Assembly: GCF_027172205.1 (NCBI RefSeq)
Contig: NC_070606.1
Span: forward strand, 58,122,501-58,186,500
Reading direction: 5' to 3'
Length of the DNA: 64,000 nucleotides
From: Podarcis raffonei
Lineage: Eukaryota; Chordata; Lepidosauria; Squamata; Lacertidae
The position numbers and the translations under genes were made by a program. The stretch's first letter is position 1. The number at the start of each line of letters is the position of its first letter. Positions 1 to 9,340 of the stretch are shown piece after piece. Under the pieces are notes generated by a model that was not told the DNA's origin, searched no databases, and was given only the letters and a program-made list of their open reading frames with translations.

Positions 1-36
1 CGAATCTCTCTCTCCCCCGCCCCCCCCAATCCTCTA

Positions 37-261
37 CAGTGGTACCTCGGGTTAAGAACTTAATTCGTTCCAGAGGTCCGTTCTTAACCTGAAACTGTTC
101 TTAACCTTAGGTACCACTTTAGCTAATGGGCCTCCCGCTGCTGCTGCGCTGCCAGAACACCATTTCTGTTCTCATCCTGAAGCAAAGTTCTTAACCCGAG
201 GTACTATTTCTGGGTTAGCGGAGTCTGTAACCTGAAGCATCTGTAACCCGAGGTACCATTG
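37..261 (+). mobile_element. Tc1/mariner-like MITE, family A copy 1
   Basis: Terminal inverted repeats CAGTGGTACCTCGGGTTA and TAACCCGAGGTACCATTG, flanked by TA on both sides (35-36 and 262-263). About 225 bp with no coding capacity. Related copies lie at 31075, 42034 and 61665. Assignment to Tc1/mariner rests on the TA target. Confidence 0.85.
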
Positions 262-597
262 TACCTTTTGGAAAAATTGCCCATTCTGTTGATGGGACAA
301 ACTAGAGACATGTCCATACATCTCAAGCTCCATTTTTCTTTCTGCAAAATCATCTTTTTCCAAGAAGAGATGAAGTATTTATAAATATACTTTCTACGGC
401 AGTTTAGGTTATGCCTGCACTTGCTGTATAGTTGAGGTCATTGCTTGGTGTGTATATGATTCATGTCAAGCTGGCCAGGTCCACATTGCACACACATTCA
501 TCCCTTCATCTACTGAGTATTACCTGTAATAAGAGAAATCGTGTCAGTGTATGGTCTATGATGCAGCACAAAGGGTACATATCAATCAGGATCTGTG

Positions 598-694
598 GTC
601 CTCCAGATGTTATTGGATTCCAACTCCCATCAGCCGCAGCCAGCATAATCTGTGATCATGGATGATAGAAGTTATAGTTCAACAACAGGACCAT
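598..694. repeat. Palindromic short repeat P (ACTACAACTCCCATC family)
   Basis: CCTCCAGATGTTATTGGATT, CCAACTCCCATCAGCC and an inverted right end (GATAGAAGTTATAGTTCAAC). First of about 11 copies in the window. Confidence 0.6.
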
Positions 695-1024
695 AGGTTC
701 TGCAATCGTAATTTATATGGTTTAAATAAATTACAGGTGCGGGCTACCTTCTGAGGCATCGTGTGTGTCAGTGAAATCGTGTATATTTGAAACAGCATTG
801 AGAAAGCCTCAAACACCCTGCCCCTTTTTGTGAATTTTCGGGTCATTTCTGGATTTGGCACGATGTGGCTGTGCACATTCACGCACATATTGAACTCATA
901 AATGGGGGTGTGTGTCTGTATGGTCTTTTAAACTGGAGGGGTGTATTTTTTGTTATGCTATATATTTTTGTGTTTTTATATTGTAAACTACCCTATTATC
1001 AGATGAATGGCAATATAGAATTCA

Positions 1025-1056
<32 letters not shown>
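1025..1056 (+). repeat. (AATC)8 microsatellite
   Basis: Eight perfect tetranucleotide units at the tail of a LINE/SINE 3' end (TATTGTAAACTACCCT...). Confidence 0.9.
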
Positions 1057-1440
1057 TTGCCCCTGAACAATTCCCATGCTGATAACAATAAGTGTTCAAA
1101 GCTGCTGTATCTGATGAACTCTGGTCATGTTTTTCTTTTCCAATATCCCCTTTTTTTATTTGTGAAATGCTAAACTTCAGGTGGTACAGTTATACACAGA
1201 GAAAAGTATGGGCGTGTACAATTGTACAAATCTGTACATAAGCCAGAGTCACACTAACACTACTAAGACACTGGTGCAATCTTATCTATTGTGAATTCCT
1301 TTTGTGGTAAACACCTGACTCATCAGATAAGAGTGGGTCAGCTGCAGTTACATGGCCCTGAACTGCTTTAGGATTACATGGCAGAAACATCACACAGTTT
1401 GAATAATTGGGAGCACTGTTGCATTTCAGTCCACACTGGG

Positions 1441-1552
1441 AGTGGCAAACCTGTTGCTGGACTACAGCTCCCATCATTCCTGCTTATTGGCTATGTTGAC
1501 TGGGGCTGCTGGGAGTTGAGATCTAACAACATCTGGAGGGTCAGTGAACTCC
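1441..1552. repeat. Palindromic short repeat P
   Basis: GGACTACAGCTCCCATCATT at left, CTGCTGGGAGTTGAGATCTA and ACAACATCTGGAGGG at right; same family as 598. Confidence 0.65.
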
Positions 1553-3171
1553 ACCCCTGGAATGGAATGGAATAACACGGGAAAACAAAAACATACAAAA
1601 TACCACATTTCAATACTATCAATATAACAAGATTGTTTAAACAACATGCTGCATCCAATAGAAAAAGTAAGAAGGGAGTTTCACAGGTTCACCTTAGTCC
1701 TAGAAGCACTCCTCTCATAATGTTACTCACAGTCCCTCTCCTGCAGCAGCTTCTGATAAGGCTTCCAAAGTCAAAGGGTGGGGTGGGTTCAAGTTAGAGG
1801 TTCCAGATAACAGTTGCAGGCACAGATTGACAAAGTTTGCTGACTAACAGAAGAAACTAGAATATAGTATATAGAATGCAAATGCGAATATTGCAGTGGT
1901 ATCTGCTACAATTTGCTATTTTTTGCTCAAATACTCATCTGCTCCTCCTGTTGCTTTCAGTTTCCAGCATATGCTAAGGATTCTTTCTACCAATGCTGAA
2001 ATAGTTCAGCAAAATGTATTGGAGCGGGGTGAGGCATACCCTTTGTTAACATATTGGCAAATAGAAGAATGATGCTAAGAAGTGGAGCTCACAAGCCCAT
2101 GCTTTGCATCAAGATGACTTTTTGGAAGACATTGTTTTCTCCTGCTGAGCTCCCTTCCCTCCTAGGTTATGAATCAGATCACACAAAAAGTAAAGTTTGT
2201 GTAATAAACTAACCAATATCAAAGGGCCAGTTGTGTACATGTGTCATTTGATGATGAAGCTATGTGAATGAGCCATCCCAGATAGTACTTCAGTATGGAA
2301 GTTTTCAAAGGGAATCAGTTCACATATTTGGTTGCAAGTCATCAAGTGACAGAAAAGAATTAAATTATGTCTATGCAGATGTGAACCAGCAAATAAGATT
2401 CTTTGGCTCCTTGTTATTGCATGTTAATTGGACTTTTTTTTTTAAAGAAATGCTCAATTTCTGTCACTTTCTTCTCGCAGATCTTGCTTTCTAACAGCAT
2501 TGTCATTGTCATGCTCCTGTGATCCCTCGCAGATTTTTACTACACTTGCATCATAAACAATAAACACAATTTTCCAGCTGCACCTCTCCAACTGAGCTGA
2601 ATTTTGAGTGGTATTATTCTTATTTTGACATGGTACCTTCTAACCTCCAAACAGCTGTGACTTCTCTTTACAGCAGCCTAGTTTGTAATCAGGAGCAAAC
2701 ACTGGTATTTTGCAAGGGAGAGAAAACACTGATAAACCAGAAGTGCCTTTCACCTTCTTCTGCCACAGGCATTTAAATGACCAGGAGTGGGGAGGGGAAA
2801 TGATGGTTGTGAAAGCGGGAGGGCTCAGGACTCACTGCCTGGCCTCAAACTGTCTCCCAGCCTGCCATCCCTGCTCAGAACTGGCCTTCTGGTGACTCAG
2901 CCTGAGCAGTTCTAGGTAAGGGATATAAATAGCACTTACTATCGAGGCAGCTATCTGCCTCAGGCATTTGTGTCCCAATCAAGATTGTTGGTTTGTCCCT
3001 GACTTCCCTCAAGGGACTGTGATTTGGAAAGCAAGTCTTACCTCCCTTAGCTCAGTGTGATTGTGTGGAAGAAGACATGACTGCATATGGCTGTATGAAT
3101 GTATGGAAGCATTTTCTTACATGTTACGAGGCAAAGTATATAACACTATTTGCTCACAGTTTCTGCTTGCG

Positions 3172-3330
3172 TCTACACCAGACATTTACAGCTCATGGCT
3201 TCCTCCAAAGACTCCCTGAGAACTGTAATGCAGGGTGCAGGGGGCTGGAGCTCTGTGAGGTGTAAACTACAATTCCCAAGATGCTTTGGGGAAGCCATGT
3301 GCTGTGAATGTATAGTGTGGATGTGCCCCT
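3172..3330. repeat. Long inverted-repeat element (hairpin MITE-like)
   Basis: The left arm (CAGACATTTACAGCTCATGG, CTTCCTCCAAAGACTCCC) and right arm (GATGCTTTGGGGAAGCCATG, TGCTGTGAATGTATAG) are inverted relatives. The right arm includes AACTACAATTCCCAAGATGC, close to the ZNF143/THAP11 motif. Confidence 0.6.
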
Positions 3331-4196
3331 TTCTCATTTTCACTTAATAGGTTATATATGAAGGGTTGGAACACAATATTGATCAGTTTTCAGTAGGAGT
3401 TTAGGCACTTGTCTGAAAGGGGTACTTTGCTATGAAAATGTGGTACTCTGATAACAACTGGAGGAAATTCAATTGGTTTTTCACTGCAGCTTGGACAAGG
3501 CTAGGGTTAAATTCCTTTGGGCGTATTACAGTTTGCCTCGGTATATTTATATATGGTTTTCTGCTTCCTTCAGTGCTCCCATAGGGAATGAGGACTCGCA
3601 TTCTCAAGCAGTCAGATACTGATTCAGTTTATCCACCTTCCCTTTCATTCACTCGCCCACACACCTCGGCTCCTGAAAACATGCATTTCCATGGTATACT
3701 TGAAATTCCCCTTGAAAAATAAGGGCTTTGTAAGTTGGAAGAAATCTTCCATAATCAGTTTTCACTGTTCCACAGAGCATAACTTCGGACTGCATTTCTT
3801 CTGCATGCCCTGTTCAAACTCTTGATTGATACCCACAACGGAAGAGTTTGGGACATGAGGTAGCCAGAGAGAGAGACGAAAAACCAGAACAGGTCACGGT
3901 GTGCAAGCATTAAGGCTGAAGTCCAGGTGTGTGTGTGTGTGTGTGAGAAACCAGGGCTTCCAGCTTACCTCCTGCTCCCCTTTCCTCAATTCCTTTAATG
4001 AGCCTGGCAGACTCTGGAGTTCAAGGCTCCAGCACTAATCTGGACATCCAGTCAGCTGACTCTATGGGTCAGTCTCAGAGCACAAGGCCTTTTAATACCC
4101 TATCCTCAGAACTAGCTCCTTAGTTTAAGCCACGACTCTAGTGTAAAGACTCTGCCTTACCTGGACTATATAGTTACCTCTTTGGTAGGGTTGCCA

Positions 4197-4250
4197 TATG
4201 TCAACAATGTTTCTGTCCGGATTTTCACTTTTTGAAACATGGCAACCCTA
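4197..4250. mobile_element. Minimal hAT-like MITE (about 54 bp)
   Basis: Inverted ends AGGGTTGCCATATG and CATGGCAACCCT enclose only about 30 bases. An identical 8-bp duplication TCTTTGGT lies at 4189-4196 and 4251-4258, the size expected for hAT elements. A related end occurs near 19743. Confidence 0.7.
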
Positions 4251-4399
4251 TCTTTGGTTCTTGTTTGCTGCTCTGAACCTTGGTTCTTGCCTGCTTTAGA
4301 CTACACTTGGGGCCAGCTGCTGGGATCCCAGAACATGACAGCTTGATGCCTATGCTTTCTGGGGTCTAAGGGACCAGATAATGTTGGCTAAGACATCTA

Positions 4400-4496
4400 G
4401 GCTGCAATGCTGTGCCTACTTACCTAGAAGTAAATCCCACAGAACTCAATCAGACTTAACTTCTGTGTAGATAGGCATAGGATTATGCTGCCACTT
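4400..4496. repeat. Palindromic short repeat Q (AAGTAAATCCCA family)
   Basis: CTTACCTAGAAGTAAATCCC, ACAGAACTCAATCAGACTTA and a TAGGATTATGC end. Other likely copies are at 5646-5815, 13283-13379, 19863-19950 and 37328-37397, with the motif AGTAAGTCCCATTGA / CAATGGGACTT. The family name is not known to me. Confidence 0.5.
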
Positions 4497-5055
4497 AGGC
4501 ATAGCTGTGCTGCTATTTTGTGGGTTGCTTTGGCTGTGAAGGCTAGAGAGAGACCTCTTAGGCTTGACCTTAGAATTCGTAGTCCACCTTCATGAGAGAA
4601 AACATGCTTATGCAAAAGGGAGCAGCTTCAGGGGCCCAGTGAGTGGCCTGGGAACACCCGAGGCTGCAGAATTGCTAGTGTCCCTCGGATGGGAAACCAG
4701 TAGAAGCTGTTCGTAAGAACTGGATATATAAGCATAATCAATTTTTTCAAATGAAAAGCAGTTTCAGATGTCATCACACTCACAGTAAAACAGTTTTAAT
4801 GGGAACTTGAGATGCAGCAGATATTGGATCAATGATGACAAAAAGCCAGCAGTGGAGTTTTTTGTTGTTTTTTTTTTAAAAAAAGATTCATGTTGAAGGC
4901 ATTGAGATCTAGTAAGGATGCCCATAATCAACATGGAGGAAAATTAGAGTTTAGTTTTTGAGCAAAGGTCCCTATACTTACAAGGTGCAGCTTCTCTCCC
5001 CCCTCCCCCCCCTTTGGTGTCCCCTGATCTGGGGTATTATTGGTGTCTAAAGATT

Positions 5056-5079
5056 ACACACACACACACACACACACAC
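5056..5079 (+). repeat. (AC)12 microsatellite
   Basis: Perfect dinucleotide run. Confidence 0.9.
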
Positions 5080-5645
5080 GGGGTAGATGGTTGATGGAAG
5101 GATACTTAGTGAGAGGCAGGGAAGGGAAGACTTCCTCAGGTGAAAGACTGGGAGAAGAAAGGAAAGCTCCCAGGCGAGAGGTGAGAGGGTCTCCACCACT
5201 TCCTGGGTGAGACAAGGATTAAGAACTACCTTTGAGAGAGGACTCTGCATTTTCTTTTCTCTTTCTCTTTCTCCTTCTTTTTCTGTTTTTGTTTTCCTTA
5301 GTTTCTTCTATCTTACTGTATTATGAAAAAGCTTTAATAAAATAGTATTTTTTAAAAAGAAAGCTAGTACTGTAAATAGGTTTGGGCCAGTATACTTCCA
5401 ATTTAAGCAAGGTGAACTCTTACTCAAAATATTTACTGCCCAATTTGCAGTTTTATCCATTAATTTATAATGTTGATCCAGGGAATAGCCATTCAGTAAT
5501 GTTTGACCCAGCCAAAGGAATGACTACCGCATAGGCAACATTGAGAGCTGTGCAGTTTTGGGCAGCTTGATTTACAACTTGAAACTTATGAGGGATTTAT
5601 ATTAAGCAGCTAGCTAGAACCTCTGTTTAATTTGTTTTTGTGGTC

Positions 5646-5815
5646 AATGGCATGATCCTAGTCAAGCTTATCCTAATGTAAGGCTCATGGAATTGATTAG
5701 GACTGACTCCGAAGTAAGCTCAAGGCTCCAACCCTAAATACACTCCCAGGGGAGTAAGCACCATTAAACACAATGGGACTTCTGAGTCAACATGCGTAGG
5801 AATGAGCTGTTAAGT
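5646..5815. repeat. Palindromic short repeat Q, degenerate
   Basis: ATGATCCTAGTCAAGC, ATTGATTAGGACTGACTCCG and AACACAATGGGACTTCTGAG. Confidence 0.45.
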
Positions 5816-6180
5816 CTGTAAAAGCACCTCAAACCTGACAACTTTTTGGTAGTTAGTTATGTTTGTTTCTTTAAATGTTGCTTTAAGATTTTGGGCCCCC
5901 CACAATATCCCTTTGTCATAATCATGTACGTATATATATATTTCTTTGTAATAATCCATTTAAAATTTCATTATTTTTTTTAAAAGATATTTATTGAAAT
6001 TTTCAAAAAATAAAAAAACATAAAAAAACCATTAAACACACATACAACTTACATTTCTTGCTGTCAATGACCAATTTCCTTGACTTCCCCACACCTCCCC
6101 TTCTTGTATTCCAATTCCAATTTTTAGCTCAGCAAGTTCTTGTCCCCAAACTTTACCTTATTTTCTCTAATTCATTTTAG

Positions 6181-6345
6181 TTAACCAATTTTAACTTATA
6201 AACCTCAATCTTTATACATCAATACTTATTCTTCAAAATCTTTTTCTAGGTTCACCCCCTCAATTTAATTAACCAGTTTTAACTTATAAACCTCAATCTT
6301 TATACGTCAATACTTATTCTTAAAAGTCTTTTTCTAAGGTCAGCC
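6181..6345 (-). repeat. Two tandem copies of an ~88-bp unit in the element's 3' UTR
   Basis: TTAACTTATAAACCTCAATC occurs twice with an 88-base offset (copies start near 6181 and 6269) and similar flanks. It is an internal tandem duplication of the retroelement 3' UTR. Confidence 0.75.
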
Positions 6346-6498
6346 CCAATTCCCTTCCCCGAAACCCCATTTTTATGTTAGTGGCAAAACCAAATTAATT
6401 AAAACAGAATATAGTTATACACCCTTTGGATTCCCAAAGCCCCACCCCCCCTTTCCCGGTTTCGAACCCCAACAAAAAGTCCATCAGTCCATCTGCAG

Positions 6499-7167
6499 TC
6501 AGCCTGGCGACCTCACGTCCGAGGCTCTCAATTCTCTCTCAATTCCTCTCTGCCGGTTTTTTTGATAGTCCTTTATATTAAACTCCGAATCTCGAAGGAG
6601 CTCTGTCCCAATAAGGTCCATGTTTCTTCCAGCCAGGCCTCCGTATTTAAAAATGGAGCCAAAATCTTGTTTCCTACTTCTCTTAAGTCCAAATGTCCCA
6701 AAAGCTCCAGTTTCCACTTTAGCCAAGTTTGTATTCCATAGGTCTTCAGATCTCCACATAGGGAGATCTCTCCATTCTCCATTCTTCAATTCAAACCAAA
6801 TTTTCATCATCCTGATCTTATTTTCCTTTATATCCATCTTAACCGGCCTCTGGCTCTCCTCAATCATCTGTGGCATTATAGCTCCTCCTTCTTTTTCCTT
6901 CGAATCATCATGTTCCTCTTTCATCACATTCTCAGATTTCTCAAATTTCTTTTCATATTCAGCTGCAAAAATTTTTAAGTCAACTGCAAAACTTTCCTGT
7001 TCAACTGCAAAAACTTGAGTCAAGTCCCTCCCAGGCTCAGCAACTTTATTTACTGTTCCATTCAGTATTGTCACATTTGTTGCCAAAACATCACTCTGTT
7101 CCTGCAACTTTCCCAAGAGAAAAAAAGTCTTCTCCAGTTCAGCCAGTATTTTTCCACTTACAGCCAT
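6499..7167 (-). CDS. ORF1-like protein of the L1-type element (222 aa)
   Basis: Starts MAVSGKILAELEKTFFLLGK. The first 90 residues are charged and helix-prone (KIFAAEYEKKFEKSENVMKE), consistent with the coiled coil of L1 ORF1 proteins. I did not recognise the RNA-recognition domain, so the identity is inferred from position inside the element. The second half is basic/aromatic and may be degenerate. Confidence 0.5.
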   Translation of the reverse strand: MAVSGKILAELEKTFFLLGKLQEQSDVLATNVTILNGTVNKVAEPGRDLTQVFAVEQESFAVDLKIFAAEYEKKFEKSENVMKEEHDDSKEKEGGAIMPQMIEESQRPVKMDIKENKIRMMKIWFELKNGEWRDLPMWRSEDLWNTNLAKVETGAFGTFGLKRSRKQDFGSIFKYGGLAGRNMDLIGTELLRDSEFNIKDYQKNRQRGIERELRASDVRSPG

Positions 7168-8139
7168 TTTTGTAATGTCCTAAACCCCCTCTAGAGGGAT
7201 TCTAGTTTCTTAATATCTTCCAGTTCCAACCCAAAAGTCAAATTAGCCTTTTCTTCTTTATTTTTAACAATTTGTTACCAAATTGTTACCAAATTGTAAC
7301 GAATATAACCAGCAAAGACAGCAGAAACAAAGTTCTCCTTTTTTCCCAACTTTGACAGCTAGTTTGACAGCTGTCAAAGTCTTTATGTCTCTTCCGCAGG
7401 CTCTCTCACCGATCGCTCCCGGGTCTTGGGGGAGGGGTGAATTCCGTTCTCAATGTTAGCTCTTATCCTCCAGCACAATCACTTAAATTGCCCCAACGTA
7501 GAGTTAATTGCTTTTCTCCACAAGGAAGAAAGGTATTCTCACAACCTTAGTAATAAAATCCTTGCTTTACGATGTTTACAAGGCGGGTAGGCGGACTTCC
7601 TCTTTACACCTTACCCGGTCGTGCCTAATTCCCAAAGAAAATTTCCCTTTTAAGTCCAATTTCCGTGTTACTCACGGGTTGTTGCTTTTAATCCAAATGT
7701 TCAGAGAAAGAAGTCAGCGCTCTCCGTCCATGGCATGCGGCTTCACTCAGCAGGGGAAGCAGTCGACTCACAGCACCGCACCGCTCTCCGTCCCCCGTTC
7801 CAGAGCCTTTAAAAAGGCTCCTTTGCGGGTCGGGGGGGGGGCGCAAATGGTGCCCGCCGAGTCACCAGGTCCACAGGCTTCAGCACCTGTGGTTTCTGAG
7901 GGTCCCCGCGTCGCCGCGGCGGCAGGACCCGACCCCTGCTGAGCCGATTCCCTCCGGAGCTCGGAGGGAATCCACCATTAGGCGATGGCGCTAACCCGGA
8001 AGTCTCCTAATCCATTTAAAATTTCAAACTATTACACTATAAACATTCTGTTTGGCTTATTTTGAAATGCATTGGGTTTGAGAAATGTAACATTCTGCTA
8101 ACAAAATTCACTCTCTCTATGAAGAAGAGAGGAAACACC

Positions 8140-8335
8140 GAGTAGCAGGTCATGCCTCCCTTATCTTCCAGTATGCTTCTGAATACCAGTTGCTAGAAAC
8201 CACGGGCAGTGGGTGGAGGAGGAATGCTGATGCCTTCAGGCATCTGATCAGCCACTGTGAGACTGGGATGTTGTACTAGATGGGTCATTGACCTGATCCA
8301 GCAGGCTTTTCTTATGTTCTTATGGCAACCTCAGG
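8140..8335 (+). repeat. Squamate interspersed repeat (SINE-like)
   Basis: Contains AGTATGCTTCTGAATACCAG, GGCATCTGATCAGCCACTG, and CTGATCCAGCAGGCTTTTCT, a common reptile repeat. A related piece (GGCATCTGGTTGACC, ACAGGATGCTGGACCA) is at 59668-59745. The family name is not certain. Confidence 0.6.
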
Positions 8336-9191
8336 AACTGTGGGAAAACTGAGAACTGCCTTATCTGACAAGGAACTCCTGGAGGAAGCTTGCAATGCTA
8401 ATAGGGGACTGGTTCTTAACAGTACCTATCTTTTCAATATGTATACTGTCTAGAGATATTTTTAAAAAGTGTACTGCCTGTTGGGGTGCCTTGCAGGTCT
8501 GCGTCCTCCTAAAGCAACAGCTCAGAGCCATATCAAACAGCTTCACTATTTCAAATAATTACTATGTGTTCTCCACCCATGCTTTCAATTGAATTGCCAG
8601 CATGACAAGAGGCTTCACAATATCTTTTCCTTTCTGGCCCAATGAAGAACATTATCAACCTGGTGCACAAACAAGTTAAGTTAGAACACATGGGCTGATC
8701 CCTCTACATATCCCTCTTGACGTCAGTAGTGGGACTAAGGCTACAAACCTTCGCATTCTTACTTGGGGATAAGCCCCAGTGTATGCAGCAAGACTTTCCA
8801 CCAATTAAGCATGCAGAAGGCTCTGTCTGCACTTCATTTTAAGGGCTCTGATTTACCTTAATTGAGCTGAAGATCAGGCTCTGTATCTTTTGAATCTCTG
8901 GGTTAAATGTTGATCCATGGAAAAGTTTAAAGGCTTTCCCCCCTTCCAAAGTTGCTGCATATATTGGATAATATTTGAAAATCATTTTTGGAGGCCCTTC
9001 AAAGTGATCAACTTCCACACTCTGTCCTGATTCACATTTTGGTTTACTTTTGCATTTTTCTGTTCCCATCTTTCAGATGTCGGACAGCACAATAGTGAGC
9101 CTTCAGTTCAGCTGCCTCTTCCAGCGTATCTGGAGTGCCCAAGAAACCTCTGTGGTCTTGCTTTTTAAACAGCCTGTGTTTCTTTCCGCAG

Positions 9192-9340
9192 ATTTGACCA
9201 CTGCAAGACGTTTTAGCAGCCATGCCCAGAACTACACTACCCTCCTGCTAGAGGATGAGAAGGGAATTCTTTATGTTGGGGCCAGGGGGGCCATATTCTC
9301 CTTAAATTCCAGCAACGTTTCTGATGGCTCCCATCGGACA
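9192..9340 (+). CDS. SEMA4G: SEMA4G coding exon, start of sema domain
   Basis: A pyrimidine-rich acceptor ends at 9191 and a GTAAGT donor starts at 9341. The exon encodes the start of the propeller ([19 protein letters not shown], then [16 protein letters not shown]). It enters with two bases of a split codon and leaves in phase 0, so an upstream coding exon is required. The frame stays open upstream to 9050; see findings. Confidence 0.92.

Larger units (their letters stand above)
264..5951. other. Upstream non-coding DNA
   Basis: Holds only the repeats listed separately. No exon was recognised. I looked for the SEMA4G signal-peptide exon (ATG, hydrophobic run, phase-1 donor) and saw no convincing candidate. 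Confidence 0.5.
5971..8007 (-). mobile_element. L1-type non-autonomous retroelement (ORF1-like only), full length
   Basis: On the minus strand this element starts at 8007 with GGAGACTTCCGGGTTAGCGC, has a GC-rich 5' leader of about 840 bases, one open frame (7167-6499), a 3' UTR and an A-rich tail at 5971. It is flanked by identical 19-bp copies of taatccatttaaaatttca at 5952-5970 and 8008-8026, the mark of target-primed reverse transcription. No reverse transcriptase sequence is present. Its 3' UTR has a stretch near 6065-6126 resembling 58592-58638 in the L1 at 57256, which suggests mobilisation by that L1 family, as for mammalian HAL1 elements. It lies upstream of the first visible SEMA4G exon. 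Confidence 0.8.

Noticed and set aside
1025-1056. Regularly spaced AATC units as a CRISPR-like array
   Set aside because: Simple tetranucleotide microsatellite without spacers, in a vertebrate genome.
2924-2932. TATAAATAG as a possible SEMA4G promoter, with a GTAAGG at 2915
   Set aside because: No first-exon coding sequence, CpG richness or conserved downstream exon supports a start site here.
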